Counted from the first letter of the stretch, positions 38,863-48,721 are shown. The stretch: 64,000 nt of DNA from Virgibacillus subterraneus (GCF_900110695.1 NZ_FOEH01000007.1:1-64000); one strand, 5' to 3'. Notes: generated by a model not told the origin, from the sequence alone. Translations and numbers: made by a program.

Positions 38863-39360
38863 TTATAAAAGCTTTGACATGTAGTATTCGTCAACAAAAT
38901 CACCATCGATAAACAATAAGTGTTTTTTAGTTCCTTCTGTTGTAAAGCCCATTTTTCGATACAGAGATAAACCTGATTCGTTTTGTGTCACTACTGTAAG
39001 TTCCAGGCGATGAATATTGTTACAGAGTGCCCATCGTTCCAACTCTTCAAATAGCTTTGAACCTATTCCCTGTCCCCTATATTCCTTTAATATTCCAATA
39101 ACAATATAAGCGGAATGTTTATTTCTTCTCGCCTTACCGCCAAAAGCCATTAAAAAACCAACTAATTTGTTGCCTGTTTCAGCAACAAGTATAGTAGAGT
39201 TCCCCTCTTCTTCAATACTCTCTATCATCTTTCGTTGTTGTGCTGGCAGACTATTTCTCTCGCCAGCCTCCCACAGCATATATTCTGAATTTCCCTCAAC
39301 TTGCTGCGTAAGATGTGAAAGCTTTTCTGCATCTGAAGTCTTAATTTCTCTTACTATCAC
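38863..39360 (-). CDS. GNAT-family N-acetyltransferase
   Basis: 165 residues from GTG 39360 with GGGAGAG upstream. Motif A ILKEYRGQGIGSKLFEELERWA and motif B HRLELTVVTQNESGLSLYRKMGFTTEG are intact. It acetylates an unknown amine. Monocistronic with its own terminator. Confidence 0.87.
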   Translation of the reverse strand: MIVREIKTSDAEKLSHLTQQVEGNSEYMLWEAGERNSLPAQQRKMIESIEEEGNSTILVAETGNKLVGFLMAFGGKARRNKHSAYIVIGILKEYRGQGIGSKLFEELERWALCNNIHRLELTVVTQNESGLSLYRKMGFTTEGTKKHLLFIDGDFVDEYYMSKLL

Positions 39361-39408
39361 TGTAATTCTCTCCCGTACGAAATCATGTTTAACATATTAT
39401 GACTGTAT

Positions 39409-39870
39409 CTAGTCTTTAATACTAATACTCATCTTCCCATCACGGTAATGAGCATATTTATCTTCTTCAGATAAATCTATAAAAAGACCGTCTTCCGTAA
39501 CTTGAATAAGTTCTTTCACCTTTTTTTCATCACCATTAACTTCAATTGTTAAAACACTTTCCACCAGTGGAGGGCCACCATCGTCGGTTCGAACATCCTG
39601 AATCTCAAAATCATTTAGTTGATATCCTTTTTCTTCTAAATAACTTATTTTTTCCGTAAATCTCTCCTTGGCTTCCGATTCACTTAGCGTTGTCTCCTTA
39701 TCGTAATGCTCATCGAAAATCAGTAACTGATTAAAAGCCTCGTCAAAATTTTCATTAACTAAAGCAGTGTAATAGTTTTCCACACTATTTTTAGCATCAT
39801 TGGATGTACAGCCAATCACAATAATACTTAAACCCAGCAATGTAATTAAAAATAATAATAAATTTTTCAA
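39409..39870 (-). CDS. Lipoprotein with nuclear-transport-factor-like body, unknown
   Basis: 153 residues from TTG 39870, directly behind GGAGGAGAAAA. Lipoprotein signal with lipobox VIGC (Cys21), then NSVENYYTALVNENFDEAFNQLL, a pattern seen in exported NTF2-like or DUF4878 domains, followed by strands ending near LSEEDKYAHYRDGK. Role unknown. The acetyltransferase at 38863 lies 48 bp downstream on the same strand. Confidence 0.7.
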   Translation of the reverse strand: MKNLLLFLITLLGLSIIVIGCTSNDAKNSVENYYTALVNENFDEAFNQLLIFDEHYDKETTLSESEAKERFTEKISYLEEKGYQLNDFEIQDVRTDDGGPPLVESVLTIEVNGDEKKVKELIQVTEDGLFIDLSEEDKYAHYRDGKMSISIKD

Positions 39871-40085
39871 TTTTCTCCTCCTATAGTTAAAATCGTGCTT
39901 GAGTAGGTTTTATACCTGTTTGATTTCCCAACAGAAATAATATTATTGTTGCAAGTGAAGCGAGTATTGTAGAAATTTTAAAATAGATTTAAAGTTTATT
40001 AACGTACACATTTTCCACCTTTTTAGTACAAAATAAGAAAGTAAGCAACTAACTTATAGATGATGTGTACCCTTTAACTTAAAAC

Positions 40086-40577
40086 TTAATTTATAACTTC
40101 ATTTGTATTACGATCTAAGGTTTGAAAATAACTTATTATTGCAGCTACAGCGCAACAAACACCGCTTAATAACCAAATATAAAAAAAGATCTTTCCTCCT
40201 GTAGTGGGGGAGTTATAGATAAAATAACTAAGTAGAAATAATCCTCCACCTAAAAAAGAGAGATAATACGCAAACCATTTATGTCGTCTCCTAAAAAAGT
40301 GGTATCCAATAAGAATTAACAAATATATACTACTTATTACCATAATTACGGGAAAAGTGGGTAGAAATTTAGCAGCATATATAAAATGGTCAAGTTGTGA
40401 TATTTGATTACTGCTTTGAACTTCGTCATAGAACAATTGAGAAAATGGTGTTGAATGCTTCCACTCCCAAGGGTCATTTAGAATCGCACTACCTTCGTAC
40501 CAAGTTGCAGCAGTGGAAAACAACAGCAGGATTGATGCTATACCAAGCTGGACCAAAAACCAAAACACATAATCCAC
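40086..40577 (-). CDS. Four-helix membrane protein, unknown
   Basis: 163 residues with hydrophobic helices at about 5-24, 65-88, 97-116 and 127-148 and a polar loop after helix 1 (WYEGSAILNDPWEWKHS). ATG 40577 has AAAGGCTG upstream. No family recognised. Its leader contains the TTTTAACATAAAAT motif (40730-40746) shared with other small genes in the window. Confidence 0.65.
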   Translation of the reverse strand: MDYVFWFLVQLGIASILLLFSTAATWYEGSAILNDPWEWKHSTPFSQLFYDEVQSSNQISQLDHFIYAAKFLPTFPVIMVISSIYLLILIGYHFFRRRHKWFAYYLSFLGGGLFLLSYFIYNSPTTGGKIFFYIWLLSGVCCAVAAIISYFQTLDRNTNEVIN

Positions 40578-40785
40578 AGCCTTTCTAATAAAATTTATCC
40601 AATAAGTAATAGGCTTATCTTGTCAAACTATCTCACCGCGTCTCGTCGAAGATAAGGATTTTAACTTCGAGATAACCACTTATTAAGAGAGCGATTTCAT
40701 CTTTAATTTTACGATTATACATTTGTAATTATTTTAACATAAAATAACATTTATATATTTTAATTTTTCGAATAGTTTAATCTAG

Positions 40786-40862
40786 AGAACTTGGCTTATG
40801 GCCAAGCTTTAATAGCGAATGCCTTAGTTGCGCTTATGCAGTAAGTATTTCTTTCTTAACTG
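40786..40862. repeat. Dispersed AACTTGG...CCAAG element, copy 1
   Basis: AGAACTTGGCTTATGGCCAA, then a run containing GCGAATGCCTTAGTTGCG and TTATGCAGTAAG. Related copies at 45858-45905 and 57246-57310. The start can fold as TTGGC/GCCAA. Intergenic, non-coding. Confidence 0.65.
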
Positions 40863-40919
40863 GCAAAAATAAGACCCCCCTTAGGATACAGTCCTCGTGC
40901 TAAAAGAAACTTAATTAAA

Positions 40920-41339
40920 TCACATAAATCTCTTTTGCAAAAAGTATTGATCAAAACCTTTGGGATGATCTTCAATGACGCCAAAAATTTCGTACCCGTT
41001 TTTTTGATAAAACTCAGGAGCCTGAAAGCTAAATGTATCCAAGTATATCAATCTGCAATCATTCTCTTGCGCATACTTCTCTAATTTCTTCAGCAAAATA
41101 CTTCCATATCCCTCTTTTCTATAACTTTCATCAACCCACAGAAAATCAATTATTATATGATTCCAAAACATGTTTCCGGTAATGCCACCCTTAATATTTC
41201 CAATATCATCTTTTAGTGTAAAACCAATGTTCTTATTAGGAGTTTTAAGATGGTCTGGCAACTGCTCCATGTTGTGGTCTATTACCTTCTTTTTTATAAA
41301 TTCGCTAGTTTCTTTTGTCCAATGATTAATTATTTCCAT
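40920..41339 (-). CDS. GNAT-family N-acetyltransferase
   Basis: 139 residues; ATG 41339 is preceded by GGGGGAAC. Motif A WVDESYRKEGYGSILLKKLEKYA and motif B YLDTFSFQAPEFYQKNGYEIFG are typical of small GNAT enzymes. Substrate unknown. Monocistronic. Confidence 0.87.
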   Translation of the reverse strand: MEIINHWTKETSEFIKKKVIDHNMEQLPDHLKTPNKNIGFTLKDDIGNIKGGITGNMFWNHIIIDFLWVDESYRKEGYGSILLKKLEKYAQENDCRLIYLDTFSFQAPEFYQKNGYEIFGVIEDHPKGFDQYFLQKRFM

Positions 41340-41460
41340 AGTAGTTCCCCCATAATTCCCAGCATTTTGTCATATTTTACAATGCTACTACAAAATTACA
41401 TTTTATAGAAGTTTTGGAAACCCAATAGGATATATTAAATCTTGATAACATATCAAATTG

Positions 41461-41522
41461 ATGCCACTTTTACACCTCTAGAAACGATAATAGTTATGAA
41501 TAATGAAATTATTCATAACCAA
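41461..41522. repeat. Dispersed 62-bp repeat with palindrome, copy 2
   Basis: ATGCCACTTTTACACC, then GAAACGATAATA and TTATGAATAAT/ATTATTCATAA. Partner of 10166-10227. It sits between the GNAT gene and the YusW-like gene. Confidence 0.65.
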
Positions 41523-41654
41523 CCTAAGTACTCGATTGAATTTTCTTGAGCATGAATCTGTGAAAATAGCAGCTTCTCTATGAAAATCGCGAATATATAT
41601 TTAAGATTTTGGGCATAATGCCAACTATAATGAAAAATTATGGAGGTGATATAT

Positions 41655-42143
41655 ATGAAGAAACTAGTATTATTAACTATATTACTTGTTTCAGCTATGG
41701 TGATGACTGCTTGTGGAGGTGAAGATGAAAACTCAAAGGAAAATTCTAACCAATCTAATGAAGATGTTAAAAGCCAAGAAGCTATGAGTACGATGAATGA
41801 CATGGTTAAAAGAATGGAAGAGCTTGACTATACTTCAATTGACTTTGATGTCATATATGATGATCAAGAATTTGAAGGTGAAATCGAGAAAGATAATAAT
41901 TTAGTGGAATCCGAGTTTTATGATCCATTTAACAGTGTAGATGAACGCGGGGCAGATGCTTTTGATGCCATATTTCCAATTGTGAAAGACCTGGAACTGA
42001 AGCAAGACATGACAGATGAAGAAGCTATTGCAACATCTCTTAAGGCGTTTAGTATACCTGACAATTTCTTAAAAGCCGTATTACAAGTTACTTTTAAAGA
42101 TGGAACGGATAAAGTATATGAAATAAAGATGAATGAAATGTAA
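41655..42143 (+). CDS. YusW-like lipoprotein
   Basis: 162 residues from ATG 41655, with GGAGGTG upstream. Lipoprotein signal with lipobox MTAC (Cys20), an Asn/Glu/Ser linker, then a compact domain with IDFDVIYDDQEFEGEIEK and a C-terminal strand FKDGTDKVYEIK. This is the plan of YusW-family lipoproteins of Bacillus. Function unknown; membrane-anchored outside the cell. Confidence 0.78.
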   Translation: MKKLVLLTILLVSAMVMTACGGEDENSKENSNQSNEDVKSQEAMSTMNDMVKRMEELDYTSIDFDVIYDDQEFEGEIEKDNNLVESEFYDPFNSVDERGADAFDAIFPIVKDLELKQDMTDEEAIATSLKAFSIPDNFLKAVLQVTFKDGTDKVYEIKMNEM

Positions 42144-42180
42144 AAGCGTATTTTTTATGATAAAAAAATAATTACACTTA

Positions 42181-42216
42181 AGGCATGGAAACGCTCGTTT
42201 TCATGCTTTTTATTTT
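42181..42216 (+). terminator. Terminator of the YusW-like gene
   Basis: Stem GCATGGAAA/TTTTCATGC followed by TTTTTATTTTT. Confidence 0.8.
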
Positions 42217-42336
42217 TCAACCAATTTTACCTATATTTCCCACCCAACTTTTTCTTCCCAAAAGACTATTTCCCAAGTTTACGGGCAAATTACAAAATAA
42301 TTAGACCATAACTATCGTGAAAGAAAGGTGTTTTGC

Positions 42337-44577
42337 ATGCGAAATAAAAATGTATGGTTAGTAACACTGGGAATTTTACTGTTAATAGGTGTTGGTATTT
42401 TCTCATTTCAATACGAAAATCCTGATAGTGACACGGCGGATCCTGAACAAGGTTTACAGAACGACAACCAAGATGAAACTAACGTCGAAAAGCAAAAAAA
42501 TCCTATTGGTAAAGAACACTTCTCAGTCCAACATAAGGAATATCCGGGAGAGGTTACGCCCGATTTTTCTCCTGAAGAACTAATAAAGCCTCCTTCAGGT
42601 AATTGGTTAACGAACGGTGGAAATATATATAATGGTCGGTACTCCCCATTAAACAAAATTGATACTTCCAATGTCAGTGATCTAAAAGCAGAATGGATTA
42701 CTAGTATGGGAACTGGCCACGAATTCAAATACTCCGGGGAATCTACCCCACTTGTGTATGATGGCGTGATGTTTAATGTAACTGGAGAAAACCATGTTGC
42801 AGCAATCGATGCAACAACAGGAGAATTCATTTGGGAGTATAAGCCTAAACTCCCGAAAGGATTGGATACGCTTTGTTGCGGATGGGCAAACCGTGGTGTT
42901 GCACTAGGAGATGGTAAGGTGTTTATTGGTTTGCTGGACGCAAGACTAGTTGCCTTGGACCAGAAAACCGGTGAAGTATTATGGGAAACGGTAGTTGATG
43001 AATGGGAAAAGGGATATACCATCACAAGTGCTCCACTCTTTTATGATGGAAAGGTTTATACCGGTATTGCAGGTGGGGAATACGGAATAAGAGGTTACGT
43101 TGCGGCATATGATGCAGACATTGGCAGACAAGTCTGGAGAACCTACACTCTCCCAGAGCCAGGTGCAAAGGGATCAGAAACATGGCCGGAGGATAGTGAA
43201 AACTGGTTAACAGGTGGAGCACCTGTCTGGCAAACACCTGCAGTTGATCCGGAATTAGGGCTCATTTATTTTGCAACTGGGAATTCGTCACCTGATTTAG
43301 ATGGAAGTAATCGTAAAGGAGATAACCTATATACAGACTCTGTAATGGCTTTAAATGCGGATACAGGCGAATATGAATGGCATTTCCAGGAAGTACATCA
43401 CGATATTTGGGATTATGACCCAGCTAATCCGGTTGTTTTATATGATGTCAAAATGAATGGCGAAACGAAAAAGGGGATAGCTCAAGCCGGTAAGACTGGA
43501 TGGGTATATCTACTGGATAGAACAAACGGGGAGCCTCTCGTTGGTATTGAGGAAAAACCTGTACCACAAAATAAAAATCAAAAAACATCACCTACTCAGC
43601 CGTTCCCAATTGGGGATTCCTTTGTACCGCAAAAAATTACGAAAGAAGATATAGAACGAGACTTACCTAAGGAATTTGATGGAAAGTTCGGAAATATATT
43701 CACACCATTTTGGGATGAACCAGTAACCGTGAAGCCGTCACCTCAAGGTGGAGCAAATTGGCCACCTTCTGCCTACAACCCAAACACAGAACTTTTTTAT
43801 GTGCTGGGTAATGATAATTATTTTTCATATGCCCATTATGCAGAAGATGAGGAGAATAAATTTGAAGTGGGTAAAGAATGGCTGGGAAGTATCTGGCAGC
43901 CTGTAGAAAAGTCACCTAGTCGAGGCACGGTAACTGCAATCGATATTAAAACGAATAAAATTGTTTGGCAGAATGACTGGGATACTATTGCATATAGTGG
44001 AATTTTAACAACTGCCGGGAACCTGATCTTCACTGGACATAATGACGGAAGAATTATCGCGTATGATGCCACCAATGGGGAGAAAGTGTGGCAATTCAAA
44101 ACGGACGCAGGAGCAAATGCCCCACCAATCACTTATAAAGTCGATGGGAAGCAATATATCTCCATATTCTCAGCCGGAAATTCACTTGCCGGAACACAGC
44201 ATGGAGATAAGATCTACACTTTCTCATTAGAAGGAAAATATGAATCCCTGGAAGATATTCCTGAGGACGACGTTACGGTATCACCTGCAAAAGAAGAAAT
44301 GGACTTCAATCAAGGCAAACAGGAAGACAAAAATGAAGTTTCCGTGGACGAAGGACTAAAAGTGTATGAAAACAATTGCTTATCCTGCCATGGTGCAGAA
44401 GGTGCAGGCGGTCACAATGGACCAAATTTACAAAACATCAACATGAATACAGAACAAATTATTCAACAGATTAAAAACGGAGGCGGCAACATGCCTGGAT
44501 TTGAAGGTACGTTAACAGAAGAAGAAATTAAAGCTGTAACAGAATACATCAGGAGCCTTTCTGAAGAAGAAGGATAA
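42337..44577 (+). CDS. PQQ-dependent alcohol/glucose-type dehydrogenase with fused cytochrome c
   Basis: 746 residues from ATG 42337 (AAAGGTG upstream). It has an N-terminal membrane anchor (about 5-23), then an eight-bladed quinoprotein propeller. Repeated tryptophan-docking motifs such as GEFIWEYKPKLPKG and GEVLWETV are present. The vicinal Cys pair Cys180-Cys181 of PQQ alcohol dehydrogenases is present. The C-terminal 75 residues are a cytochrome c domain with heme site CLSCH (681-685) and a later Met ligand in NMPGFEG. It oxidises an alcohol or sugar outside the membrane and passes electrons via its own heme. No PQQ synthesis genes are in the window. Confidence 0.9.
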   Translation: MRNKNVWLVTLGILLLIGVGIFSFQYENPDSDTADPEQGLQNDNQDETNVEKQKNPIGKEHFSVQHKEYPGEVTPDFSPEELIKPPSGNWLTNGGNIYNGRYSPLNKIDTSNVSDLKAEWITSMGTGHEFKYSGESTPLVYDGVMFNVTGENHVAAIDATTGEFIWEYKPKLPKGLDTLCCGWANRGVALGDGKVFIGLLDARLVALDQKTGEVLWETVVDEWEKGYTITSAPLFYDGKVYTGIAGGEYGIRGYVAAYDADIGRQVWRTYTLPEPGAKGSETWPEDSENWLTGGAPVWQTPAVDPELGLIYFATGNSSPDLDGSNRKGDNLYTDSVMALNADTGEYEWHFQEVHHDIWDYDPANPVVLYDVKMNGETKKGIAQAGKTGWVYLLDRTNGEPLVGIEEKPVPQNKNQKTSPTQPFPIGDSFVPQKITKEDIERDLPKEFDGKFGNIFTPFWDEPVTVKPSPQGGANWPPSAYNPNTELFYVLGNDNYFSYAHYAEDEENKFEVGKEWLGSIWQPVEKSPSRGTVTAIDIKTNKIVWQNDWDTIAYSGILTTAGNLIFTGHNDGRIIAYDATNGEKVWQFKTDAGANAPPITYKVDGKQYISIFSAGNSLAGTQHGDKIYTFSLEGKYESLEDIPEDDVTVSPAKEEMDFNQGKQEDKNEVSVDEGLKVYENNCLSCHGAEGAGGHNGPNLQNINMNTEQIIQQIKNGGGNMPGFEGTLTEEEIKAVTEYIRSLSEEEG

Positions 44578-44583
44578 AAATTA

Positions 44584-44622
44584 AAAAGGTAGTTGTCCAT
44601 TTTCCAGGACAACTACCTTTTT
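44584..44622. terminator. Bidirectional terminator
   Basis: Stem AAAGGTAGTTGTCC/GGACAACTACCTTT with T runs on both sides, between the two convergent PQQ enzyme genes. Confidence 0.9.
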
Positions 44623-44625
44623 ATG

Positions 44626-45774
44626 TTAATCTGTGGATGCTTTTTCTGTTAATGGAATTTGAATTAACCGATCATCCTTTTCACTTGGCTCGCCACGATC
44701 ATCATGATTATTGGTGATCGTAAACAATGCCTCGTCCTCAATCATAATATCTCTTAACCTTCCTGCATCTCCAAAAAATTCACTGACTTCACTGCTCGCT
44801 ATATCATAAGTGAAAATATTGGAACCGGCTAATGACGCTACAAATAATTGTCCATCATTAAAGGCCATTCCAGACGGTGCCCAAGTGTCATCACCAGAAT
44901 GATGAATAGGCTCAATCATGTCAGATGCTTCTTCGTCACCCTCGATTACAGGCCAACCATAGTTCTGCCCTGCTTTGATAAGATTGATCTCATCATGACC
45001 GGACTCACCATGCTCCGAACTATAAAGATTTCCTTCGTAGTCCCAAGCTAACCCCTGTGGATTTCGATGACCAAACGAGTAAATGTAGGAATTATCAAAA
45101 GGGTTGTCCTCTGGAACTTCGCCATTTAATTCCATTCTTAAAATCTTACCCGCTAAACTATCAAGTTCTTGAGCTTTTTCAGCTTGACCAGTATCACCTG
45201 TAGTTGCATATAGCATCTCATCTGGACCGATTTGAATTCTGCCACCAGTATTTATTTCGCCACCTGGTATGCCCTCAAGGAGAACATCCTCTTCCGTCCA
45301 AATATTATTTTTGAGTGACATCGAGATAATTCTATTAAGGATTTCACCATCTTCCTGATAAGTATGGTAAGCAAATGCCATTTTAGAAGTATTAAAATCT
45401 GGCGCTAAAGTAAAGCCAAGAAATCCGCCTTGACCCTCATGGAGAATATCTTCTGATACTTCAACATCCTGAACTTCTACTAAACCAAGATCTCCATCAA
45501 TTTGAATCACGGACCCATCACGTTGACTTAAGAAAAAATTATTGCCACTCTTGTTGATTGTCCACGGTATGAACAAGTTATTCGCATTGATACTTCCATC
45601 ATCCGAAGCTACGACTTCAACCGTCTCCTCTGTTACTTCAACTGCCTCTTGTTGGAAAGGATCTTGATTCTCCTGATCCTGTAATTCATTGTTGTCTTGA
45701 CCTGTATTTAATGCAAATACAAGTCCTCCCAAAAAGATTATTCCTAGTAAACTAAGATATATAGTTTTATTCAA
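44626..45774 (-). CDS. PQQ-dependent sugar dehydrogenase (soluble GDH/Asd type)
   Basis: About 382 residues from TTG 45774 with GAGGTGG upstream; the frame also opens at GTG 45783. N-terminal membrane or signal helix, Gln/Glu-rich linker, then a six-bladed propeller of the soluble glucose dehydrogenase/aldose sugar dehydrogenase family. Motifs: GFLGFTLAPDF, GEINTGGRIQIGPDEMLYATTGD, YSFGHRNPQGLAWD and SSEHGESGHDEINLI. It oxidises sugars at the cell surface with PQQ. It is structurally unrelated to the convergent quinoprotein at 42337 but uses the same cofactor. Confidence 0.9.
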   Translation of the reverse strand: MNKTIYLSLLGIIFLGGLVFALNTGQDNNELQDQENQDPFQQEAVEVTEETVEVVASDDGSINANNLFIPWTINKSGNNFFLSQRDGSVIQIDGDLGLVEVQDVEVSEDILHEGQGGFLGFTLAPDFNTSKMAFAYHTYQEDGEILNRIISMSLKNNIWTEEDVLLEGIPGGEINTGGRIQIGPDEMLYATTGDTGQAEKAQELDSLAGKILRMELNGEVPEDNPFDNSYIYSFGHRNPQGLAWDYEGNLYSSEHGESGHDEINLIKAGQNYGWPVIEGDEEASDMIEPIHHSGDDTWAPSGMAFNDGQLFVASLAGSNIFTYDIASSEVSEFFGDAGRLRDIMIEDEALFTITNNHDDRGEPSEKDDRLIQIPLTEKASTD

Positions 45775-46313
45775 AAAAACCACCTCAACTTCTTTTAATT
45801 TTCGTCACTAGCATCACCTATTTTCAGACTATTTATACATAATAGAATTATTTATTAGAAAACTTGGTATATCGCCATGCCTTAGTTGCAGTTATGCAAT
45901 AAGAAAGGATTTATACTTTTGTATGAAAATACCTCTCTAGCTCGATTACAAATTCATTTTCATGATAGATGGTGACTGCACATTTCGGAGCCACGGAGGT
46001 TTAACTGCTAATAAAAGGCTTAACGAAATAAATTCTTTCTAAGCCTTTTATTTTTTAGCGGACACAGGAGACGCTATTTCTATAGAAAAGTCGTCTTTTC
46101 GAAGTTATCCGGCCACAGAAGCCCTTATTTCACATATATCATGGTTAATAGATGGTATTTGTAACAAATAAGGTCTCTGGTGTCCGAAAACATCATCATT
46201 CTCCTCTATTTCAGTCAAATAAGGTCTCTGGTGTCCGCAAAAATCTCAAATTTTCATGATAGATGGTGGCTGTACACTTGGCAGCCATGTTGGTTTATTA
46301 ACTGCCAAAAAAA
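45775..46313. other. Intergenic stretch of about 540 bp with several dispersed repeats
   Basis: No gene. It contains an AACTTGG element (45858-45905), a pair of CATGATAGATGGTG elements (45960 and 46254), and a palindromic element with ends GCGGACAC/GTGTCCGC (about 46060-46236). The motif AAATAAGGTCTCTGGTGTCC occurs twice within it. Confidence 0.6.
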
Positions 46314-46343
46314 TAATCGTTCCACTTAGTTAGTGGAACGATT
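46314..46343 (-). terminator. Terminator of the acyl-CoA ligase operon
   Basis: Stem AATCGTTCCACT/AGTGGAACGATT, T7 on the minus strand, directly at the gene end. Confidence 0.85.
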
Positions 46344-47883
46344 ACACTTTATCAAGCTGCTTTTTATCAAGTTTGCCTATAGATGTATATGGCATATGTG
46401 TAACTAATGTTATTTCTTTTGGCACCTGGTATCTAGCAACCTTAGAACTTAGCCATTCAAGAAGCTCCTCTTCTGTTACACTAGCATTTTCCACTAACTG
46501 CACAAATGCTGTTAATCGTTGGCCAAATTGTTCGTCATTTATTCCAATAACAGCCACATCTTCAACCGCGGAATGCTTGATTAGTATCTGTTCAACTTCT
46601 ATTGGGTAAACATTTTCTCCTCCTGAAATGACCATATCGTCCTTTCTGCCACACAAAAAATAGTACCCATTTTCATCTCTGTATCCTAAATCACCTGTTT
46701 CAATCCAGGAGCTGTTTCTGTTATTCATCGACCAGTCATTCCTGACACAAAATTGTCCAATTTCACCAGTCTCAACTTCATTCATACGTTCATCCAGAAC
46801 CTTTAATCGCATGCCATTTATTTTTTTGCCAACGGTAGATGCTGAATAGTTTAAATCCTGTGGTGTTGCGATGAAATTCAAACCAGCTTCCGAGGTCCCG
46901 TATAGGTTGTACAAGACATCCCCCAGTTGATTATATGTCTCATCTACAAGTTTTGTACTGAGCTTTGCACCTCCTGATGCAATACAGTGGAGGCTCCTCA
47001 AATCTTCTGCATTCGTTTTTAACATTCGCTGCAGCATTAGCGGAACAACTGTGACTACTTCAACTTGATGTTCACGAATCAAATTGCAGGCTTTTTTAGC
47101 ATTAAATCCACTGCTTATTACTGCTTTCTTCCCTAAAGGAATGAATAAAAGCAATACTGCTAATCCATAACCATGGTAGATTGGAGTCCCAATATAGGCA
47201 GTATTATAGTCTAAAAGCCTTAACCTACTGATAAAAGCTACAAATGGATTCAAATAATTAAATAATGATGGCTTATGCGCTGCATCTTTGGAAACTCCAG
47301 TGGTGCCACTTGTTTGCAGCACAATTTTACTCGTGGAAGTTCTGGGTAGTCCTTGTTTTTCATGACCATTTGAATGAAGGAGGTTATTAATGGCCGGTAA
47401 GTGATCATGATAGCTTAAAATCTTATCATTAGAATAATGGGATTGTTCAACAAGGGAATTTAATTCAGCGTCATAGATAAGAACATCAAAATCATGGCGG
47501 TCAATCAGTTCATTAAATTGGCTCTTACTTATTTCAGCATTTAGTAAGTATACATCTGCTCCTAACCTGGAAACAGCAAAAAGAGACTTCACCATCGATG
47601 CATGGTTTTTACATAATAAAGCTGCCTTTTGCCCACTTTCAAGATGAACATTTTCCTTCAAATCCAAAGCAAGCCTTGTGGATTGTGCCAGGAGCTGCTT
47701 ATAACTTATTTCCTGATTGTCATCAACTAGCGCAATTTTGTCAGAATACTTCTTTTCCGCAAAATAGAGAAGGGTCATCAGATTTATTCCACAATTAAAT
47801 GTGGCAACAATCAACCTATACAACCCTAGAGGTGATAGCAATTTAATTTTATGTAATACATAAACTAGTTTTATTATCCTCAA
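46342..47883 (-). CDS. AMP-binding acyl-CoA ligase
   Basis: 513 residues of the ANL superfamily. The phosphate loop is LQTSGTTGVSK (usual T/S-S-G-T-T-G-x-P-K, with Ser in place of Pro here). Further motifs: YNLYGTSEAG, ETGDLGYRDENGYYFLCGRKDDMVISGGENVYPIEVE, and the closing IGKLDKKQL with catalytic Lys. It activates a fatty or aromatic acid as acyl-AMP and then CoA thioester. TTG 47883 has AGGGAAG upstream and lies 1 bp after the SDR gene stop, so the two form an operon. The long hydrophobic N-terminus (about 1-38) suggests membrane association. Confidence 0.87.
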   Translation of the reverse strand: MRIIKLVYVLHKIKLLSPLGLYRLIVATFNCGINLMTLLYFAEKKYSDKIALVDDNQEISYKQLLAQSTRLALDLKENVHLESGQKAALLCKNHASMVKSLFAVSRLGADVYLLNAEISKSQFNELIDRHDFDVLIYDAELNSLVEQSHYSNDKILSYHDHLPAINNLLHSNGHEKQGLPRTSTSKIVLQTSGTTGVSKDAAHKPSLFNYLNPFVAFISRLRLLDYNTAYIGTPIYHGYGLAVLLLFIPLGKKAVISSGFNAKKACNLIREHQVEVVTVVPLMLQRMLKTNAEDLRSLHCIASGGAKLSTKLVDETYNQLGDVLYNLYGTSEAGLNFIATPQDLNYSASTVGKKINGMRLKVLDERMNEVETGEIGQFCVRNDWSMNNRNSSWIETGDLGYRDENGYYFLCGRKDDMVISGGENVYPIEVEQILIKHSAVEDVAVIGINDEQFGQRLTAFVQLVENASVTEEELLEWLSSKVARYQVPKEITLVTHMPYTSIGKLDKKQLDKV

Positions 47884-47884
47884 G

Positions 47885-48721
47885 TTACTTCCCTCTTTTT
47901 CTTTTAGCTGATAAATCCGGCAGACTTCTGAGAAAGACCGACGCTAATTGCCCAAATATTAACCACCAGGGCTGATATTTTTTCCTCTTTGTATACATGA
48001 GCTTGCTGATGATACTGGCGATTTGTTCGGCTGACATAGCAGGGACATTACGATAAGAAGCTGTTGGTCGAATCATTGGAGTTCTTACTAATGGGAGATA
48101 CAATGTTGATGTTGACACTCCTGCTTTTTTCAATTCCGGGGCTGCTGATCGTAGCCACACATCAAAAGCTGACTTAGATGCTTGATACGCAGCAAAGTAT
48201 GGTACTGGTGCTAGCAATGCGTTTACTGTAGATATATTAATGACTTGTCCATGATTTTTTTCAAGAAGAGGAATGAGTGATAACAACAGCCTCACCGGCA
48301 CAAAATAATTGATCGCCATTGTTCGGGTGAAATCATGATAACGATCCAGCGAATCCTGGATCGAACGTCTGATAGATAGTCCAGCATTACTGACAAGTAT
48401 ATCCAACCCACCCGGCAGTTGGTGTACAAATGTTAGTAAGCCATCCATTTCTTTCTCATTTCGAAGGTCTGCACTATAAATACTTACGCTAGCAGCTTTA
48501 TTTTCGATTTCACGTTTCATAGCCAAAAGCTTTTCCTCTCTTCTGGCCACTAAAATCAAATGACTATCTTGATTTGCTAGGTAATAGGCTAACGCTTCGC
48601 CAATACCAGAACTCGCACCAGTAATCAGGATAGTCCTTCCTTTAAGTTCGTTTCTGAGATTCTCTTTGTTTAAATATGTAGGTAAAAATAAACATGTTTC
48701 CAGCAAACTAGATTTTTGCAT
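47885..48721 (-). CDS. Short-chain dehydrogenase/reductase (SDR)
   Basis: 278 residues, classical SDR. Cofactor loop TGASSGIG (about 35-42), NAG motif SNAG, catalytic Ser in NISTVNA and YQASK. The C-terminus is basic and hydrophobic (WWLIFGQLASVFLRSLP), suggesting membrane contact. It is co-transcribed with the acyl-CoA ligase, pointing to lipid or fatty-acid metabolism. ATG 48721 has AGGTG. Confidence 0.88.
   Translation of the reverse strand: MQKSSLLETCLFLPTYLNKENLRNELKGRTILITGASSGIGEALAYYLANQDSHLILVARREEKLLAMKREIENKAASVSIYSADLRNEKEMDGLLTFVHQLPGGLDILVSNAGLSIRRSIQDSLDRYHDFTRTMAINYFVPVRLLLSLIPLLEKNHGQVINISTVNALLAPVPYFAAYQASKSAFDVWLRSAAPELKKAGVSTSTLYLPLVRTPMIRPTASYRNVPAMSAEQIASIISKLMYTKRKKYQPWWLIFGQLASVFLRSLPDLSAKRKRGK

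Noticed and set aside
41513-41803. 96-residue minus-strand ORF
   Set aside because: It is antisense to the YusW-like lipoprotein start and its ribosome site.
42408-44132. Minus-strand ORFs of 205 and 98 residues over the PQQ dehydrogenase
   Set aside because: They run antisense to a well-conserved gene, with Ser/Pro-rich composition typical of reverse frames.
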